DNA of 64,000 nt, taken from NCBI GenBank assembly GCA_002633005.1, contig NMRA01000357.1:330379-394378 (forward strand). The letters are read 5' to 3'. The stretch comes from Phoronis australis. Its lineage: Eukaryota; Phoronida; Phoronidae. Below the pieces are notes generated by a model, which was not told the origin of the DNA, searched no databases, and worked only from the letters and a program-made list of their open reading frames with translations. Within the stretch, counting starts at the first letter, position 1. Every line of letters begins with the position of its first letter. The position numbers and the translations under genes were made by a program. Below are positions 12,201 to 22,710 of the stretch, piece after piece.

Positions 12201-15200
12201 TGCCATGTGTCAGTCAGATTGTGCAGGGAAATTTTCGTCAGGGTGCAAGCTGAAACTCACAAGTAAATGGACAAATGCTCGTGCAAGTCTCGAAGCCTCG
12301 ATCCAGTCGAGTACGAATTCCTGAAGCGCCCAAAACGCCATCGAGTGGATAAGAAACTCTCCAAGAGTTTACCAAACATAAACTTTGTGCATATACTTCC
12401 GATGTTCTGATAGTGTGTCACACATCTCTCTTCGAACGGCAAACGGTAGCTGAGAAAGGACATCGCGCGTTTTTTATTCGTCTCGAGATGCCGAAATAAT
12501 TATCTCATGACCTCCAGATCACGAAGTGGTCAACCGAGGATTTCGAGCTTCCAAACTTGGTTATCAGATGATATCGAGATCCTCACGTAATTATATCGGG
12601 AATCCTAGATCCCGAGATATTTAACTGAGAATCAATCACGAGATAACATTTAGTGTCAATTGGGACATTGTAAGCTTGAATGGGATCGACGAAGTTGAGC
12701 CGGAAGTACAGTTCAAACAATGGATTCCACCTTGGATAGAAGCGATGCAATTCGAGATCTATTTAAATTAAGGTTGACAAAGAAGGAAATTAATGACGTG
12801 TTGAGGTGTTGGCTTGGTAAAACAGTTACTGTTCTTCATGTTTGTTGTTGGTTGTGGATAATAGGAATCCCGCGACGGAATAATTACTTAGATATTGGTG
12901 ATGTGTTTCGCGTCATGGATCGATAAGCATTGACGTCCGGACAGGAGCTCCGCCAGAGCATGTAATGTACATGTACATGTAAAAGAAATGCGCTGCTAAT
13001 GATTAAGCAATTAAAACTGACATTTTTGGCCAAAACATCCTCATATTGTATCTAGTAAGTCCTATTCAGTTTTGGCCAGTATAAGACCGTAGGTAGAAAG
13101 TGGTGTTACAGTAGATGGGCTATTTTTGGTTAACAAGTATGCACAACGAAAGTAAAATGTTCGTGTTTATTCTTAGAGCGCCAACTGTTCCGCGATAGTT
13201 TCTATAAGGCAGATATTGAACTAGGCCGATTTTAAAACGTTTCAAAGAACTTAATGAAACCTTTTAAGTAGACGCTATTCAAGACTGCGGCGTTCCCACG
13301 CCACATTCTGTTTTTTGATAAACAGATTTAAGCCACAGCAAACTAGCGTGTACATGTAGGTATGTCTTATGGGAAAGTCACCCATCGACGTAATAAGATT
13401 ATGAATTTTCAATTGGTTTTGAGTAAAACAATTTTTTGACAAAAATTGCTCGGCTTTTTTTAAAAGGTCACGAACTCCGACCCGGGGCCTCTGACTTAGA
13501 AAGTAGTTGCAAAGCCCAGGCGAATCGAGAAAAGTAGATCGATTCATTGCAATGTTTCTCGTTCAGCAGGTGGTATAACTAGATTATTCTCCAAAATCCA
13601 CTCGGGCTCTTCAACACGGGGGATAACGACTTCAGAGAATATTTTGACAAAATGTGAAAGAAGTTTTCATCCTAGGAAAATAATTAATACATCATTTATT
13701 TGGTCTCATTCAAAACATTGAAAACTCCTCCCTATCCTTTTATCTGACCAAGGAAATTGTTTTTAAATGGGTGTGACGGACGTACGCAGAGAATTTGAAT
13801 TTTTAAAATTTGTTCGATGTCAATTTTCTGTGAGTTTCATAAAGTTATAATATTTTATTTTATTATATGGTGAATTAGTGGAATGTTTGTAAAGCACAAC
13901 ATACCAATTTTTATATCCTGAAAGATTTGTTTGTTAGACAACTCTATGTAAGATGAGTTAGTGCGACGGACGTACGTGCTCAGTTAACAAGCGATTCCAG
14001 TAAGTTTGAGTCCGTTAGTCGTACGCCCATACTTAATTTAAAAAGGGATCTAAACAGTCATATCAAGACGGTGAATAGACAAGCAAGTAAGAAGATCTTT
14101 AATGAGATCGATGGTGATTTCTCTGAAGGTTATCTTTATGGCAGACCTACATCGCATAAAGTGAATAATTCAATGGGACATGTCATTTCTCAATTGTATT
14201 AACACCTACATATAAAGCGTCTAAGTGTATTGATCAGATTACGAAGCCGTATATTCAAAGTCATTATAGTTGCAAGTCACGTGACGACTTCCTTGAGATT
14301 TTGCGTAACACTGTACCTATTACAGGCTGCCAACCAATGTCACTAGATGCAAAGTCGTTATTCACCAATGAAAGAGTACTTGAAATCATAGATATAATTA
14401 TTTACCTCCTGAAATTCATAAGGACATACTTAACAATGCTATTAACTTGCACTACGAAGGAAATATTATCTTGAAAAGTTCTGTGAGGTTGCCGCTATAA
14501 GAATAGCGTCATATAAAAATATCTCTTTGTGGACTTTTTGTCGTTCATTTTCAGTACTTTATCCAAATAATCGTAGTTCGTCGCCATCTTTAAATGTTTT
14601 AATATCGTCAAGGCATCGGCTAATCATTGCGCAAGAGGCATTTCCCCTAACCAAGCCTAAAATGGCTAAACCGATCAACGCCATCTTGAAACTTGAGGAC
14701 GAGGTTGACTTCAGGTTATCATAATTGTACTTACGAGTTCCACATTTATAGAAAGTATCGAAATGTTGTTTGAAGTCACCAGAATATTCCAAATTCAAAA
14801 GCGCATTTAAAAATACAAAGTTCCCCTTTAAGGCTGACAAGTTGATCACCGCTTGTGTACCATACTGAGGTTGACTGTACTCTTAATTAAAGTTCTTTTT
14901 AACAGGGAGACAGGGTAGTCCTTGCTACAATGAAGAGTTCTGCCTGAACGGAGGATCATGTTACGATACAGATGATATCAGTTTCTGCAGGTAGGATATG
15001 ATTTCCTGCTTCTGCGACAAATATCGACGATAGGAGCTTAGTTCTGAGTACAGTCGTTTCTCAACTCAGGCTTTGAATAATCAGCATTTTGCAACTAATT
15101 GATCTAATTACGTAACAGGCTGATGACGAATGACCATAAATGCATGTAAATGTCCATACGATAAATTACAATCAGCCACAAATGTCTGTGTACAGGGTGT

Positions 15201-17390
15201 CCCAAAGNTTTATATCCTGAAAGATTTGTTTGTTAGACAACTCTATGTAAGATGAGTTAGTGCGACGGACGTACGTGATGGACGTACATTTGTAAGCTCT
15301 GAATTTAAAGTATTAAATTGGTTGTTGTGGCTAAAAATAATATCATCTCAAAAAATCAAAATTCAGTACTTAGGCTATATTTGTCATTTGCTACTGATTC
15401 AATGTTTTTAATCAAGAAGCACCTGCATGAAATGATCACCCCAGGAAGCTAATGCAAATAATAACATCGTTGTCCGTCTTAAACAACCTTTTGTCGCCCT
15501 TCTCCTTACAGTCCTGATAACGATGAGCATGACTTTCTAGGTTTAGGATAAAAGTAGGCCTACCACATCAAGCCAAAACTCAATTGTTCCAGAGAGAAAG
15601 TAGAACTGGGATATTTGTAGAACGACATTGTACAGTTAGAAAAGGATGGATTTGTTCAAGTAACTCCTGATATCCGTGACCAGCTAAGAGCGGAAAAACT
15701 AAGTGTCGTTGTGATGGTTGTCAACGTACTCTACCACGTCGTCTTACTGATGCTTCCAAACGTTTGAAAAAGAGCAAAAATATTGTAATTCGTCGAGCTG
15801 ATAAGTCCAATCAATATGTAATTATGGACAGCAGTGACTATTTTGACAAACTTGCTCAGTTAACAAGCGATTCCAGTAAGTTTGAGTCCGTTAGTCGTAC
15901 GCCATACTTGATTTAAAAAGGGATCTAAACAGTCATATCAAGACGGTGAATAGACAAGCAAGTAAGAAGATCTTTAATGAGATCGATGGTGATTTCTCTG
16001 AAGGTTATCTTTATGGCAGACCTACATCGCATAAAATTGATAATTCAATGAGACATGTCATTTCTCAATTGTATTAACACCTACATGTAAAGCGTCTAAG
16101 TGTATTGATCAGATTACGAAGCCGTATATTCAAAGTCATTATAGTTGCAAGTCACGTGACGACTTCCTTGAGATTTTGCGTACCACTGTACCTATTACAG
16201 GCTGCCAACCAATGTCACTAGATGCAAACTCGTTATTCACCAATGAAAGAGTACTTGAAACCATAGATATAATTATTAACCTCCTGAAATTCATAAGGAC
16301 ATACTTAACAATGCTATTAACTTGCTCTACGAAGGAAATATTATCTTGAAAAGTTCTGTGAGGTTGCCGCTATAAGAATAGCGTCATATAAAAATATCTC
16401 TTTGTGGACTTCAGTTGTCGTTCATTTTCAGTACTTTATCCAAATAATCGTAGTTCGTCGCCATCTTTAATTGTTTTAATATCGTCAAGGCATCGGCTAA
16501 TCATTGCGCAAGAGGCATTTCCCCTAACCAAGCCTAAAATGTCTAAACCGATCAACGCCATCTTGAAACTTGAGGACGAGGTTGACTTCAGGTTATCATA
16601 ATTGTACTTACGAGTTCCACATTTATAGAAAGTATCGAAATGTTGTTTGAAGTCACCAGAATATTCCAAATTCAAAAGCGCATTTAAAAATACAAAGTTC
16701 CCCTTTAAGGCTGACAAGTTGATCACCGCTTGTGTACCATACTGAGGTTGACTGTACTCTTAATTAAAGTTCTTTTTAACAGGGAGACAGGGTAGTCCTT
16801 GCTACAATGAAGAGTTCTGCCTGAACGGAGGATCATGTTACGATACAGATGATATCAGTTTCTGCAGGTAGGATATGATTTCCTGCTTCTGCGACAAATA
16901 TCGACGATAGGAGCTTAGTTCTGAGTACAGTCGTTTCTCAACTCAGGCTTTGAATAATCAGCATTTTGCAACTAATTGATCTAATTACGTAACAGGCTGA
17001 TGACGAATGACCATAAATGCATGTAAATGTCCATACGATAAATTACAATCAGCCACAAATGTCTGTGTACAGGGTGTCCCAAAGTGTTTACAAAATACGG
17101 TTTTATTGGGAACCTTGATTTCAAATTTTTCACAGCTCAGTAGTTTGAGTATGTTTACCCAAAACACACACGCAAGTAAAGCTAACGTGATCATATCATC
17201 ATTTGGAAAGCATGGCGATAACTCGCGGAAATTGAAGATGTCGTTTTCTCTCTTGCTCTAATGACACACAGTCTTGATTTCCTTTAGTGACACTTATGTT
17301 GCGTAACACATGGATTATTCACCAACAGATGTGCCACAGGGTTCAGCGGAATGCATTGTCAACATCAAACGTCATCTTTGAAAGGGAAAG
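6084..17390 (+). CDS. ShKT-IgV-IgV-EGF mosaic protein (partial gene)
   Basis: Exons are 6084-6230, 7138-7521, 7922-7981, 11433-11813, 16783-16867 (or the duplicate at 14906-14990) and 17329-17390. All have GT-AG borders. Introns between modules are phase 1, so modules are exchangeable; only the EGF is split by a phase-2 intron. The domain order is ShKT, V-type Ig, a 20-residue linker with two cysteines, V-type Ig and one EGF. Every domain has its full cysteine set, and both Ig domains have the Trp and the D/P-G-x-Y-x-C motif. Several N-glycosylation sequons are present. The protein is presumably secreted or a cell-surface receptor. V-V pairs occur in invertebrate VCBPs, and Ig plus EGF occurs in neuregulins, but I know no family with this exact order. 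The signal peptide, any membrane segment and the stop codon were not found. Confidence 0.75.
7138..7521 (+). CDS. Exon: V-type Ig domain 1
   Basis: The phase 1-1 exon of 128 codons holds one whole Ig domain. Landmarks are the B-strand cysteine in VTLEC, a tryptophan in RKWMM, an arginine in DRFAERYQGR, and DDEGLYTC near the F strand. The sequon NST follows. About 85 residues separate the two cysteines, which is V-set length. The acceptor is TGTTACAG and the donor GTGAGT. Confidence 0.85.
7922..7981 (+). CDS. Exon: short two-cysteine linker
   Basis: A 60-base phase 1-1 exon encodes CDQVQDQTGTLAEEDCPGR between the two Ig exons. Its length and phase keep the reading frame whether it is included or skipped, so it may be an alternatively used spacer. 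Two cysteines could form a small loop. The acceptor is TTATTTTACAG and the donor GTATGT. Confidence 0.6.
8486..9615. mobile_element. 1.13-kb TIR element in an intron of the Ig/EGF gene
   Basis: Long imperfect terminal inverted repeats of about 120 bp begin GTGTAAACCAGATATCCC at 8486 and end with the complement at 9615. The interior is very AT-rich. It contains one 121-codon plus-strand ORF (8887-9252) with no domain I recognise. I could not find an obvious target duplication, so the superfamily is open. Confidence 0.65.
9616..11432. other. Intron of the Ig/EGF gene
   Basis: No additional exon was recognised between the linker exon and the second Ig exon. The stretch is AT-rich with no clear repeat structure. 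Confidence 0.45.
11433..11813 (+). CDS. Exon: V-type Ig domain 2
   Basis: The phase 1-1 exon of 127 codons is a second V-type domain. It has LRCHYEF, the Trp in RIQWTF, and EPGTYTC for the second cysteine. Sequons NATI and NSTY are present. It shares the fold landmarks with domain 1 but little sequence, so the pair is old. Acceptor choice is slightly ambiguous (AG at 11431-11432 or 11433-11434); the first keeps the phase. Confidence 0.82.
12478..12655. repeat. Degenerate short tandem repeat with CGAGAT motifs
   Basis: Irregular units of about 30-35 bases share motifs like CGAGAT and ATTATCTC on both strands. It is intronic and non-coding. Confidence 0.35.
13979..14480 (+). pseudogene. Penelope-like reverse transcriptase fragment, copy 1
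   Basis: Plus-strand translation with one frame change gives hallmarks of the N-terminal part of a Penelope-like RT: a conserved run ending YLYGRPTSHK (equivalent to GLPKIHK), then IDQITKPYIQSHYS and the motif MSLDAKSLFTN. Stop codons and a frameshift after SQLY make it non-functional. The YADD-type catalytic core is missing. Confidence 0.65.
14906..14990 (+). CDS. EGF first-half exon, duplicate copy
   Basis: This is identical in coding sequence to the exon at 16783-16867: a phase 1-2 exon with CYNEEFCLNGGSC. If both copies were spliced together, the phase 2 end would not match the phase 1 start, so only one can be used. It is probably the other allele rather than a real extra exon. Confidence 0.6.
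15600..16360 (+). pseudogene. Penelope-like reverse transcriptase fragment, copy 2
   Basis: This longer copy adds the upstream segment RRADKSNQYVIMDSSDYFDK, which corresponds to the KADKGNxIVILDxxDY block before the RT core of Penelope-like elements. The same frame damage follows the SQLY position. It sits in the intron between Ig domain 2 and the EGF exon. Confidence 0.68.
16783..16867 (+). CDS. Exon: EGF domain, first half
   Basis: The phase 1-2 exon of 85 bases encodes WRQGSPCYNEEFCLNGGSC and on to DISFCR. It supplies cysteines 1 to 4. The acceptor is CTTTTTAACAG and the donor GTAGGA. Confidence 0.85.
17329..17390 (+). CDS. Exon: EGF domain, second half
   Basis: The exon completes the EGF with RCATGFSGMHC (cysteines 5 and 6), then QHQTSSLKGK. 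The spliced phase 2 junction falls at the Arg before the fifth cysteine. The exon ends in phase 1, so more coding sequence must follow. A possible continuation from the acceptor at 17543-17552 to a stop near 17662 runs into a hAT-like repeat and is not trusted. Confidence 0.82.
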
Positions 17391-17584
17391 GTAAGGTAAC
17401 GTAATGCAAATATGGGTTAATCTCAAGGGAAATATAAAGATCATACGGTTTGAGAGTTCGTGTCGGGCAGCACTGCTATCTAGAGTGGATGTTCCATATA
17501 CTCCAGGATAGTTGTCTATATTTACCTTCCATTGACGTGACTTGTCTCTCAGTTTCTTCTGACATGTTCTCATCTGCTCTGGTG

Positions 17585-17700
17585 CAGTGGCGGATCTTCA
17601 TAAGGGGGTCCCAAGCTCCCAACATGTTGATTCGTAAACGGTCTCCCAAAACTCGATTGTAGAGGCGAGTAGCGTCGAATGGGAGGAGGTCAGGAGGGTT
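17585..17700. mobile_element. hAT-like terminal fragment
   Basis: It starts CAGTGGCGGATCTTCATAAG followed by a G-rich run, as do the related termini at 19287, 38464, 47652 and 55422. CAGTGGCGGATCC-type ends are common in hAT MITEs. The other end was not located. Confidence 0.4.
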
Positions 17701-17798
17701 GTTTCCCTTCTCCCACCAAGGAGAAAATTTTGTTTTTGCTTCTCAAAGCAAGCATTTTCCTTGATTTCTGAAATATTATCAAAGGAAGAAGAAAAAAA

Positions 17799-17865
17799 CC
17801 TGCCACGCACTCGAACTCTCGATCTGTCTGCCACAGCGCGCCTGCTCTACCACTGCGCCACCACG
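17799..17865 (-). repeat. tRNA-derived SINE fragment
   Basis: On the minus strand there is an A-box-like TGGCGCAGTGGTAGAGC and, about 30 bases on, a B-box-like GAGTTCGAGTGCG, followed by a short T run. The acceptor stem does not pair properly, so this is a tRNA-derived repeat or pseudogene, not a working tRNA. Confidence 0.5.
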
Positions 17866-17879
17866 CTTTCACTTACTAT

Positions 17880-19286
17880 ATGGCGTTAAAAGACATTCCT
17901 TTTCATGGTCCACAGCGTTTGCGCGAACTTGCTACTTTCCGTAATGTGTATTGCACTTTTTATATTTTGTGCAACCTGTTCGTAGCAAATGTTGTTGTGT
18001 TTAAAATAGTTCTAAATTGCCTACGCGATTGCTTTGGATATCGTCTTAATTTTTCCCGGCAGCTTTTGTTTCTTCATCGTCACTCAGCTTCCATTCTCTT
18101 TGAAAAAATGGAGTAATTTTCTTTATTGCACAGTGGAGCAGACGACAGAAACGGAGTGGTAGTGCGCAGCCTCACTGCCTGTCGCCTGGGATATCGACTG
18201 GGAGCGTCATCAGTTAGCCATAGTTCTTTTACGATTGCGCCGGTTGTCTGAATCGAGCCGCCAACACCCCNCCCCCCCCCCCCCCCCCCAGCTTTCACTT
18301 GAAACATGCAAATGTTTCGAACCTCTATTGGTAACAGCACTAAACCGTGTAGATTAGGGACTGACTTTCGATAATCTGTAGGCAAGTATCATATTATTCC
18401 TTCCCCCAGTCCAAAAGTATGACTTTCAAGAAAATAATATTACCTCCCTTCGTGGGGGGGGCACTTGTTTTGTAGAACCACCTAATTTAAGTACCCAAAA
18501 TCAAACTAAGTTATTGGAAAAGTTATTGCAATCTTTATCAAAATGACTCTTGCAATTTGTAGATGATGAATAAAAGTAACAATAATGAAGTTCAAATGTC
18601 TGGTCTTGATTTCATCCATATAAATTCAAGTGTCGAGTACATGTTGCAATTGCTCAGCAATGTAAGATGCAAACAGTGATTCAACGTATTTAATTGGCAA
18701 TAGAAACATTATTTAGCGTCCTGAATTATCTTGTTGACAGTTTCTTTGCTCTCAGACTGCTTTTTTGGTATTATCAGAGTTGTCATCAGACTCTTAGTGC
18801 AGGGAGTAATTTCATCAAGTGACACCTTGTGGCGCTACTGTAGTAAACGTTTTTGTTCATGGAGATATGCTGCTATAGTGTGGTTTTAAATGGTGTTCTC
18901 CATGCAACTGCTATGATGAAGAAATCTTTGTTAAAGAAAACACCTGCAGCAGAAGTGCATCAGAGCATGTATGATGTATCCGTGATGTGAGCGAGACAGT
19001 TTTTGAATATGAACTCACCCTGGCTAGATTGGGTGTGTTTGGTATATTGCTCGTTGCACCGATGACGATGCACAGAAAATTGTTTATGTCCTTGGTTAGA
19101 ATAAATGCTTCCTTGGGCATTGACAGCCACACATGTGATGTAGTGAGGGAAATTGCATTTGATGACATTGCAAGGCAGTGGGTGTCTGCCCCGAATGTAT
19201 TTGGAGCATTTCCATCGGCCTCTTATGAAGAGAACTGTTCACGGTCCACTTTTAATGAAACTTGAGTCTAGGAGGCACTACCCAAT
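17880..19286. other. Intergenic or 3' intron, no supported gene
   Basis: It includes a poly-C tract with an N at 18271, a likely assembly weak point. The 92-codon plus and 85-codon minus ORFs around 18911-19265 overlap each other and have no domain that I recognise. Confidence 0.4.
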
Positions 19287-19376
19287 CAGTGGCGAATTCA
19301 AGGGGGGGGGGCAAGGGGCCATGCCTCCCCTAAACTTCTCCCAGATACCATTTGGCAGTTCGGAGTGTGACTAGCA
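19287..19376. mobile_element. hAT-like terminal fragment
   Basis: It begins CAGTGGCGAATTCAAGG and continues with a segment (CCCAGATACCATTTGG) nearly identical to the inside of the 147-bp element at 38464-38610. It is interrupted by the MITE that starts at 19377. Confidence 0.5.
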
Positions 19377-19539
19377 CATGCGCGCACACAGGGGGGGCGG
19401 GGTGTGCACCGGGGCCGAATGCAATTGTATATATGTAGGTCTTGAACAAACCTCGTTTACCGTTTTTTAGTAATGAGGTCCACAAACCACAAAATTCGAG
19501 ACTCCTGCATCCCTAATCTTTAAGATAAGCGTGCGCATG
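19377..19539. mobile_element. Second CATGCGCG MITE, nested
   Basis: The ends CATGCGCGCAC and GTGCGCATG match the MITE at 4803-5029, as does part of the interior (AGGTCCACA and ATTCGAGAC). Flanks TAGCA and TGGCG agree at three of five bases, so the target duplication has decayed. It lies directly against, and probably inside, a hAT-like element. Confidence 0.6.
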
Positions 19540-19585
19540 TGGCGAAATTCTGGTTATTTCTGTGCCAGCCCCCCCCCCCCCCCCC

Positions 19586-19864
19586 NNNNNNNNNNNNNNN
19601 NNNNNNNNNNNNNNNNNNNNNNNNNNNNNNNNNNNNNNNNNNNNNNNNNNNNNNNNNNNNNNNNNNNNNNNNNNNNNNNNNNNNNNNNNNNNNNNNNNNN
19701 NNNNNNNNNNNNNNNNNNNNNNNNNNNNNNNNNNNNNNNNNNNNNNNNNNNNNNNNNNNNNNNNNNNNNNNNNNNNNNNNNNNNNNNNNNNNNNNNNNNN
19801 NNNNNNNNNNNNNNNNNNNNNNNNNNNNNNNNNNNNNNNNNNNNNNNNNNNNNNNNNNNNNNNN
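19586..19864. other. Assembly gap of 279 Ns
   Basis: The gap is preceded by a C homopolymer (from about 19569), a common cause of broken reads. ORFs drawn through it are meaningless. Confidence 0.99.
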
Positions 19865-20530
19865 AACACATGCTCGTGTCGACGGTGTTCTTTCAACATC
19901 ATCTCTTCTTGGGTTTGTACACGCAGGTGTACTGCAGGGTAGCGTAGTAGGCCCTCTGCTCTTCTGGATTTATTTTAATGACCCCAATAAGCTGTCATGT
20001 AGCACTTACCGTTATGCTGATGACTCGGCGCTTTTTACCCCTTTGCAGGAGACAGCCCTAAGAGGTTTTGGCGATCACACCACGACTTGAATAAACTCAG
20101 CTATTGGTCGCAAGAATGGAGAATGAATTTGAAACCGTAAAGAGCGTTGACCTCACCCTCACCAAATCTAAAAATTCTCTCTCCTTTGTGGACCCATCCT
20201 ATGACCTCAAACTTAATTCTTAGAAAACCGTCGCACAGCCATCTTGGTATACTGATAGACGAAAAACTTTCCTTCACACCTGATGTTTGGGAGCTCTTAA
20301 AAGATCATCCCACTTAAGCTTGTCTCTGATCACCTGAACTCTATTCATTTCGAAGTCCTCTTCAAATCCTCTATTCTTCCACCCATTAGCTATTGCGATG
20401 TTATATCAGGTGTCTCAAAAGTGAGCCATTTTGACAAGTAATTTTTCAGCAATTCACCAACCTACACGTAATTCCTTCAACTTTTTAGCAATGTATCTTT
20501 GGAATATCATCAACAAGTTTACAAATAATC
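19865..20530 (+). pseudogene. Non-LTR retrotransposon RT fragment
   Basis: Just after the gap the plus strand encodes a reverse transcriptase core with VLQGSVVGPLLFWIYFND and YRYADDSALF, the catalytic YADD box. In a shifted frame comes LNKLSYWSQEWRMNLKP, then remnants such as SHLGILIDEKLSF and LPPISYCDVI, the usual order in jockey/CR1-type LINEs. Stops and frameshifts make it inactive, and the 5' part is lost in the gap. Confidence 0.8.
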
Positions 20531-21625
20531 CTAGAGAAGTATGAAAATGTGGAAGCACAGTGAAGATCAATACAGCAAAGAAAAAATACAATATCACTGT
20601 GATTGCCATTGTCATCATGCTATGCTGACATCAGTCACTCGAAAATATTGGTTTCTCGAGTTTCACGTCTATTCTTTCACCCGTTCCAAACGCCGTAACA
20701 TCATTCAAGAGTCTATTAAATGCAAGCCGTTACATGCTTGCAGCTCACTGTAATGTATTACTTACCCATATCCATTAAGCTGAGCTCCTGTGTTTTATGG
20801 TTTACATAAGCGGATGTGTAGTCCAAACGTAATGGCACGAGCACTATTTTGATTTCAAGTTTGAAAAATAGTGCATACGGTTGGTGCATCAGCCGAATCC
20901 AATACATGAAAAACCTGATTCATTTTGTCGTTATCAGCGTGTACTTCAAGAAATTTAACCTGTGTACACAAATGAAAACGAGCTGACGAGCTAGAGACTT
21001 GACTCAATGGTTTAGCAGTGGGGTCCAATGGTAATTTATCTCATGACCTTTAGAACACCATTAGATGAGAATCTCGATACCGGTTTCCGAGGGTTTTCAT
21101 AAATTGTAGTAACGCGTCAGCTACAAATTTTTTCAAGGAGAATGCCACCCAAAAAACAACCTATATTGTATCAATTTAAATCGAGTAGTTCTTCTCGATA
21201 ACGGCAGATTTGGTTGCGTTACCTGACACCTGTCGGCAGACGGAGGTGTTGAAATTATCCAATGGCGTAATTGGTTTCACTCGCAGTCTGTTCAGCGGTT
21301 CACAACACGGGTTACTGGTGTCAGCTTATCGCTTCAATTCATCGTTTAACACCAATAAATCATCAAACTTCGATGTAAAAACCTTACAAATAACCTAGTT
21401 CTTATAAAAACGTGTTGTCTTATTTCGCTGTTACGGATATTTTGGTCTTGGACACACCGTAGCCTACAAAATTCGGCAGGCCAATTTACCAAGGTCCGTA
21501 GCAGGAGTTTGGGGTTTGTTCGGAGATAAATTCGAAGTATTCTTCCGTTAAATATAGACTGGAGAACCTAAATCTGTGTTGTTTATACTTGTGATTTTTT
21601 TAGTTCTAAACACACAAAGCGCTTG

Positions 21626-21735
21626 TTATCTCGGCCAGTAGCTCGGAACCCGATCAGGCCCGTCGAGGCCGGACTGATTCATTATCCCGGCCAGTGGGTT
21701 GGAACCTGATCAGGCCCGTCGCGGCCGCCAGGACT
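21626..21735. repeat. Two tandem 56-bp GC-rich units
   Basis: Two direct units (starting 21626 and 21682) share CGGCCAGT and GATCAGGCCCGTCG. Their high GC contrasts with the AT-rich surroundings inside copy C, so they may be a subterminal protein-binding array. Confidence 0.6.
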
Positions 21736-22357
21736 GGCACTAACATAAACCAGCTTGAGTTGTAAACTAAACCTCCAGTCACGAAGGACTAAAATATTGA
21801 GCCAAAGAAATAATGAGCACGTAATTATTTATGTGAATTAGCCACGAAACTGAAAATCTACCGTGACTTACTTGTCGGGGTTCGCGAAATTGGGTTCCCC
21901 TTCCACAGACCGTCAGGGCAAATGTTATACAGTAACAATGATTTGAATAATATATTTGTATTTCTAAATAAAGATTCCCCTAACGTGTGACAATAGCATA
22001 TAAAATCGAGTAATTTTTTCGCAACAGCTTTCTGTCAGTAAACACTGAATGGGCATGCGCTCACATGGCCTAGGTGCCAATTACCTTTGTTGCCGGCATC
22101 AAAAGCCGGTAACGCAGTGGTTTATTGACTACTGGCTTCTCAAAAGATTTGCACTCACGAGCACTTCAAGACATTACAAATTGTATCTAGTGAAACAGAC
22201 TTTGTTTCAATTTCATAAAAGCATTAGTTAGGATCATTTTAGGGTGAGAATAATTCATTTAGAAAGAGAACGCAGAATAATAAACGTCTACGTGGCAACT
22301 CGCCCGGCGCCAATTCCGACTTAGTCAAGAGCTCATCCGACGAAGATTTTACGTGTC

Positions 22358-22441
22358 GGACCATTAGGTTTCACAGGCTATCAGTTCGATCCGGAATACA
22401 CTGATCAAGAAATACTAGAGAGGCGCCGTGAACATGCATAG
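22358..22441 (+). pseudogene. P2X7-like ORF remnant in copy C
   Basis: The translation GYQFDPEYTDQEILERR matches the conserved YxFEPEY start of P2X7-like cysteine-domain proteins, also seen in copy D (YMFEPEYNEAEY). A stop follows at 22439-22441 and the cysteine domain is deleted. Confidence 0.55.
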
Positions 22442-22710
22442 GCGACGGAACGTATGGATAGTTCTTTGGTAATCCGGAATTCGTCAGAGAAATCACCGTC
22501 GATGAAATGCCTGCCACAGACACGGAGATACATGTATTTCACGGCCTCATACTTGCTATCAACAGCATACCTTTCATTCTTCACTACCGCGAACCACATC
22601 CTAAGCGGCATTTCGGGCTCTCGAGATAATAGAAAAAAAGATATACCCGCTGTTTTCGCAGCTTCATAGTTCGGACAAGCGGGAACCGATGCACTGCAAC
22701 ATAGCGGCAT
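22405..22710 (-). pseudogene. THAP-domain ORF in copy C
   Basis: An ORF of 101 codons starts MPLCCSASVPACPNYEAAK. It has a THAP-like zinc-finger order: N-terminal cysteines, a Trp in RMWFAVVKNE, and CGRHF for the final Cys-His-Phe. The rest of the expected transposase is absent. It is more diverged from copies A, B and D than these are from one another. Confidence 0.6.

Larger units (their letters stand above)
13909..15207. repeat. Duplicated block, copy 1 (deleted allele?)
   Basis: This block matches 15209-17084 at roughly 99% identity, with about 15 substitutions by eye. The single N at 15208 separates the two copies. Copy 1 lacks 577 bp that copy 2 has (15278-15854). It carries a Penelope-like fragment, a 96-codon minus ORF and the first copy of the EGF exon. 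Allelic contigs joined end to end explain this best. Confidence 0.8.
15209..17084. repeat. Duplicated block, copy 2 (longer allele?)
   Basis: It starts directly after the N at 15208 and repeats 13909-15207, with an additional 577 bp at 15278-15854. This is the copy that runs on into unique sequence holding the second half of the EGF domain. Confidence 0.8.

Noticed and set aside
14559-14849. 96-codon minus ORF, repeated at 16436-16726
   Set aside because: Its two copies are simply the duplicated block, so conservation between them proves nothing. It shows no domain that I recognise and no splice context.
17553-17662. Terminal exon of the Ig/EGF gene
   Set aside because: A reasonable acceptor and in-phase frame to a stop exist, but most of the frame lies in a hAT-like repeat and nothing in it resembles a membrane segment or tail.
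17799-17865. tRNA gene on the minus strand
   Set aside because: Box-like motifs exist, but the stems do not pair into a cloverleaf.
19513-20090. ORFs of 105 to 183 codons crossing the gap
   Set aside because: They are mostly undetermined residues from the N run plus poly-C. Only the RT sequence after 19864 is meaningful.
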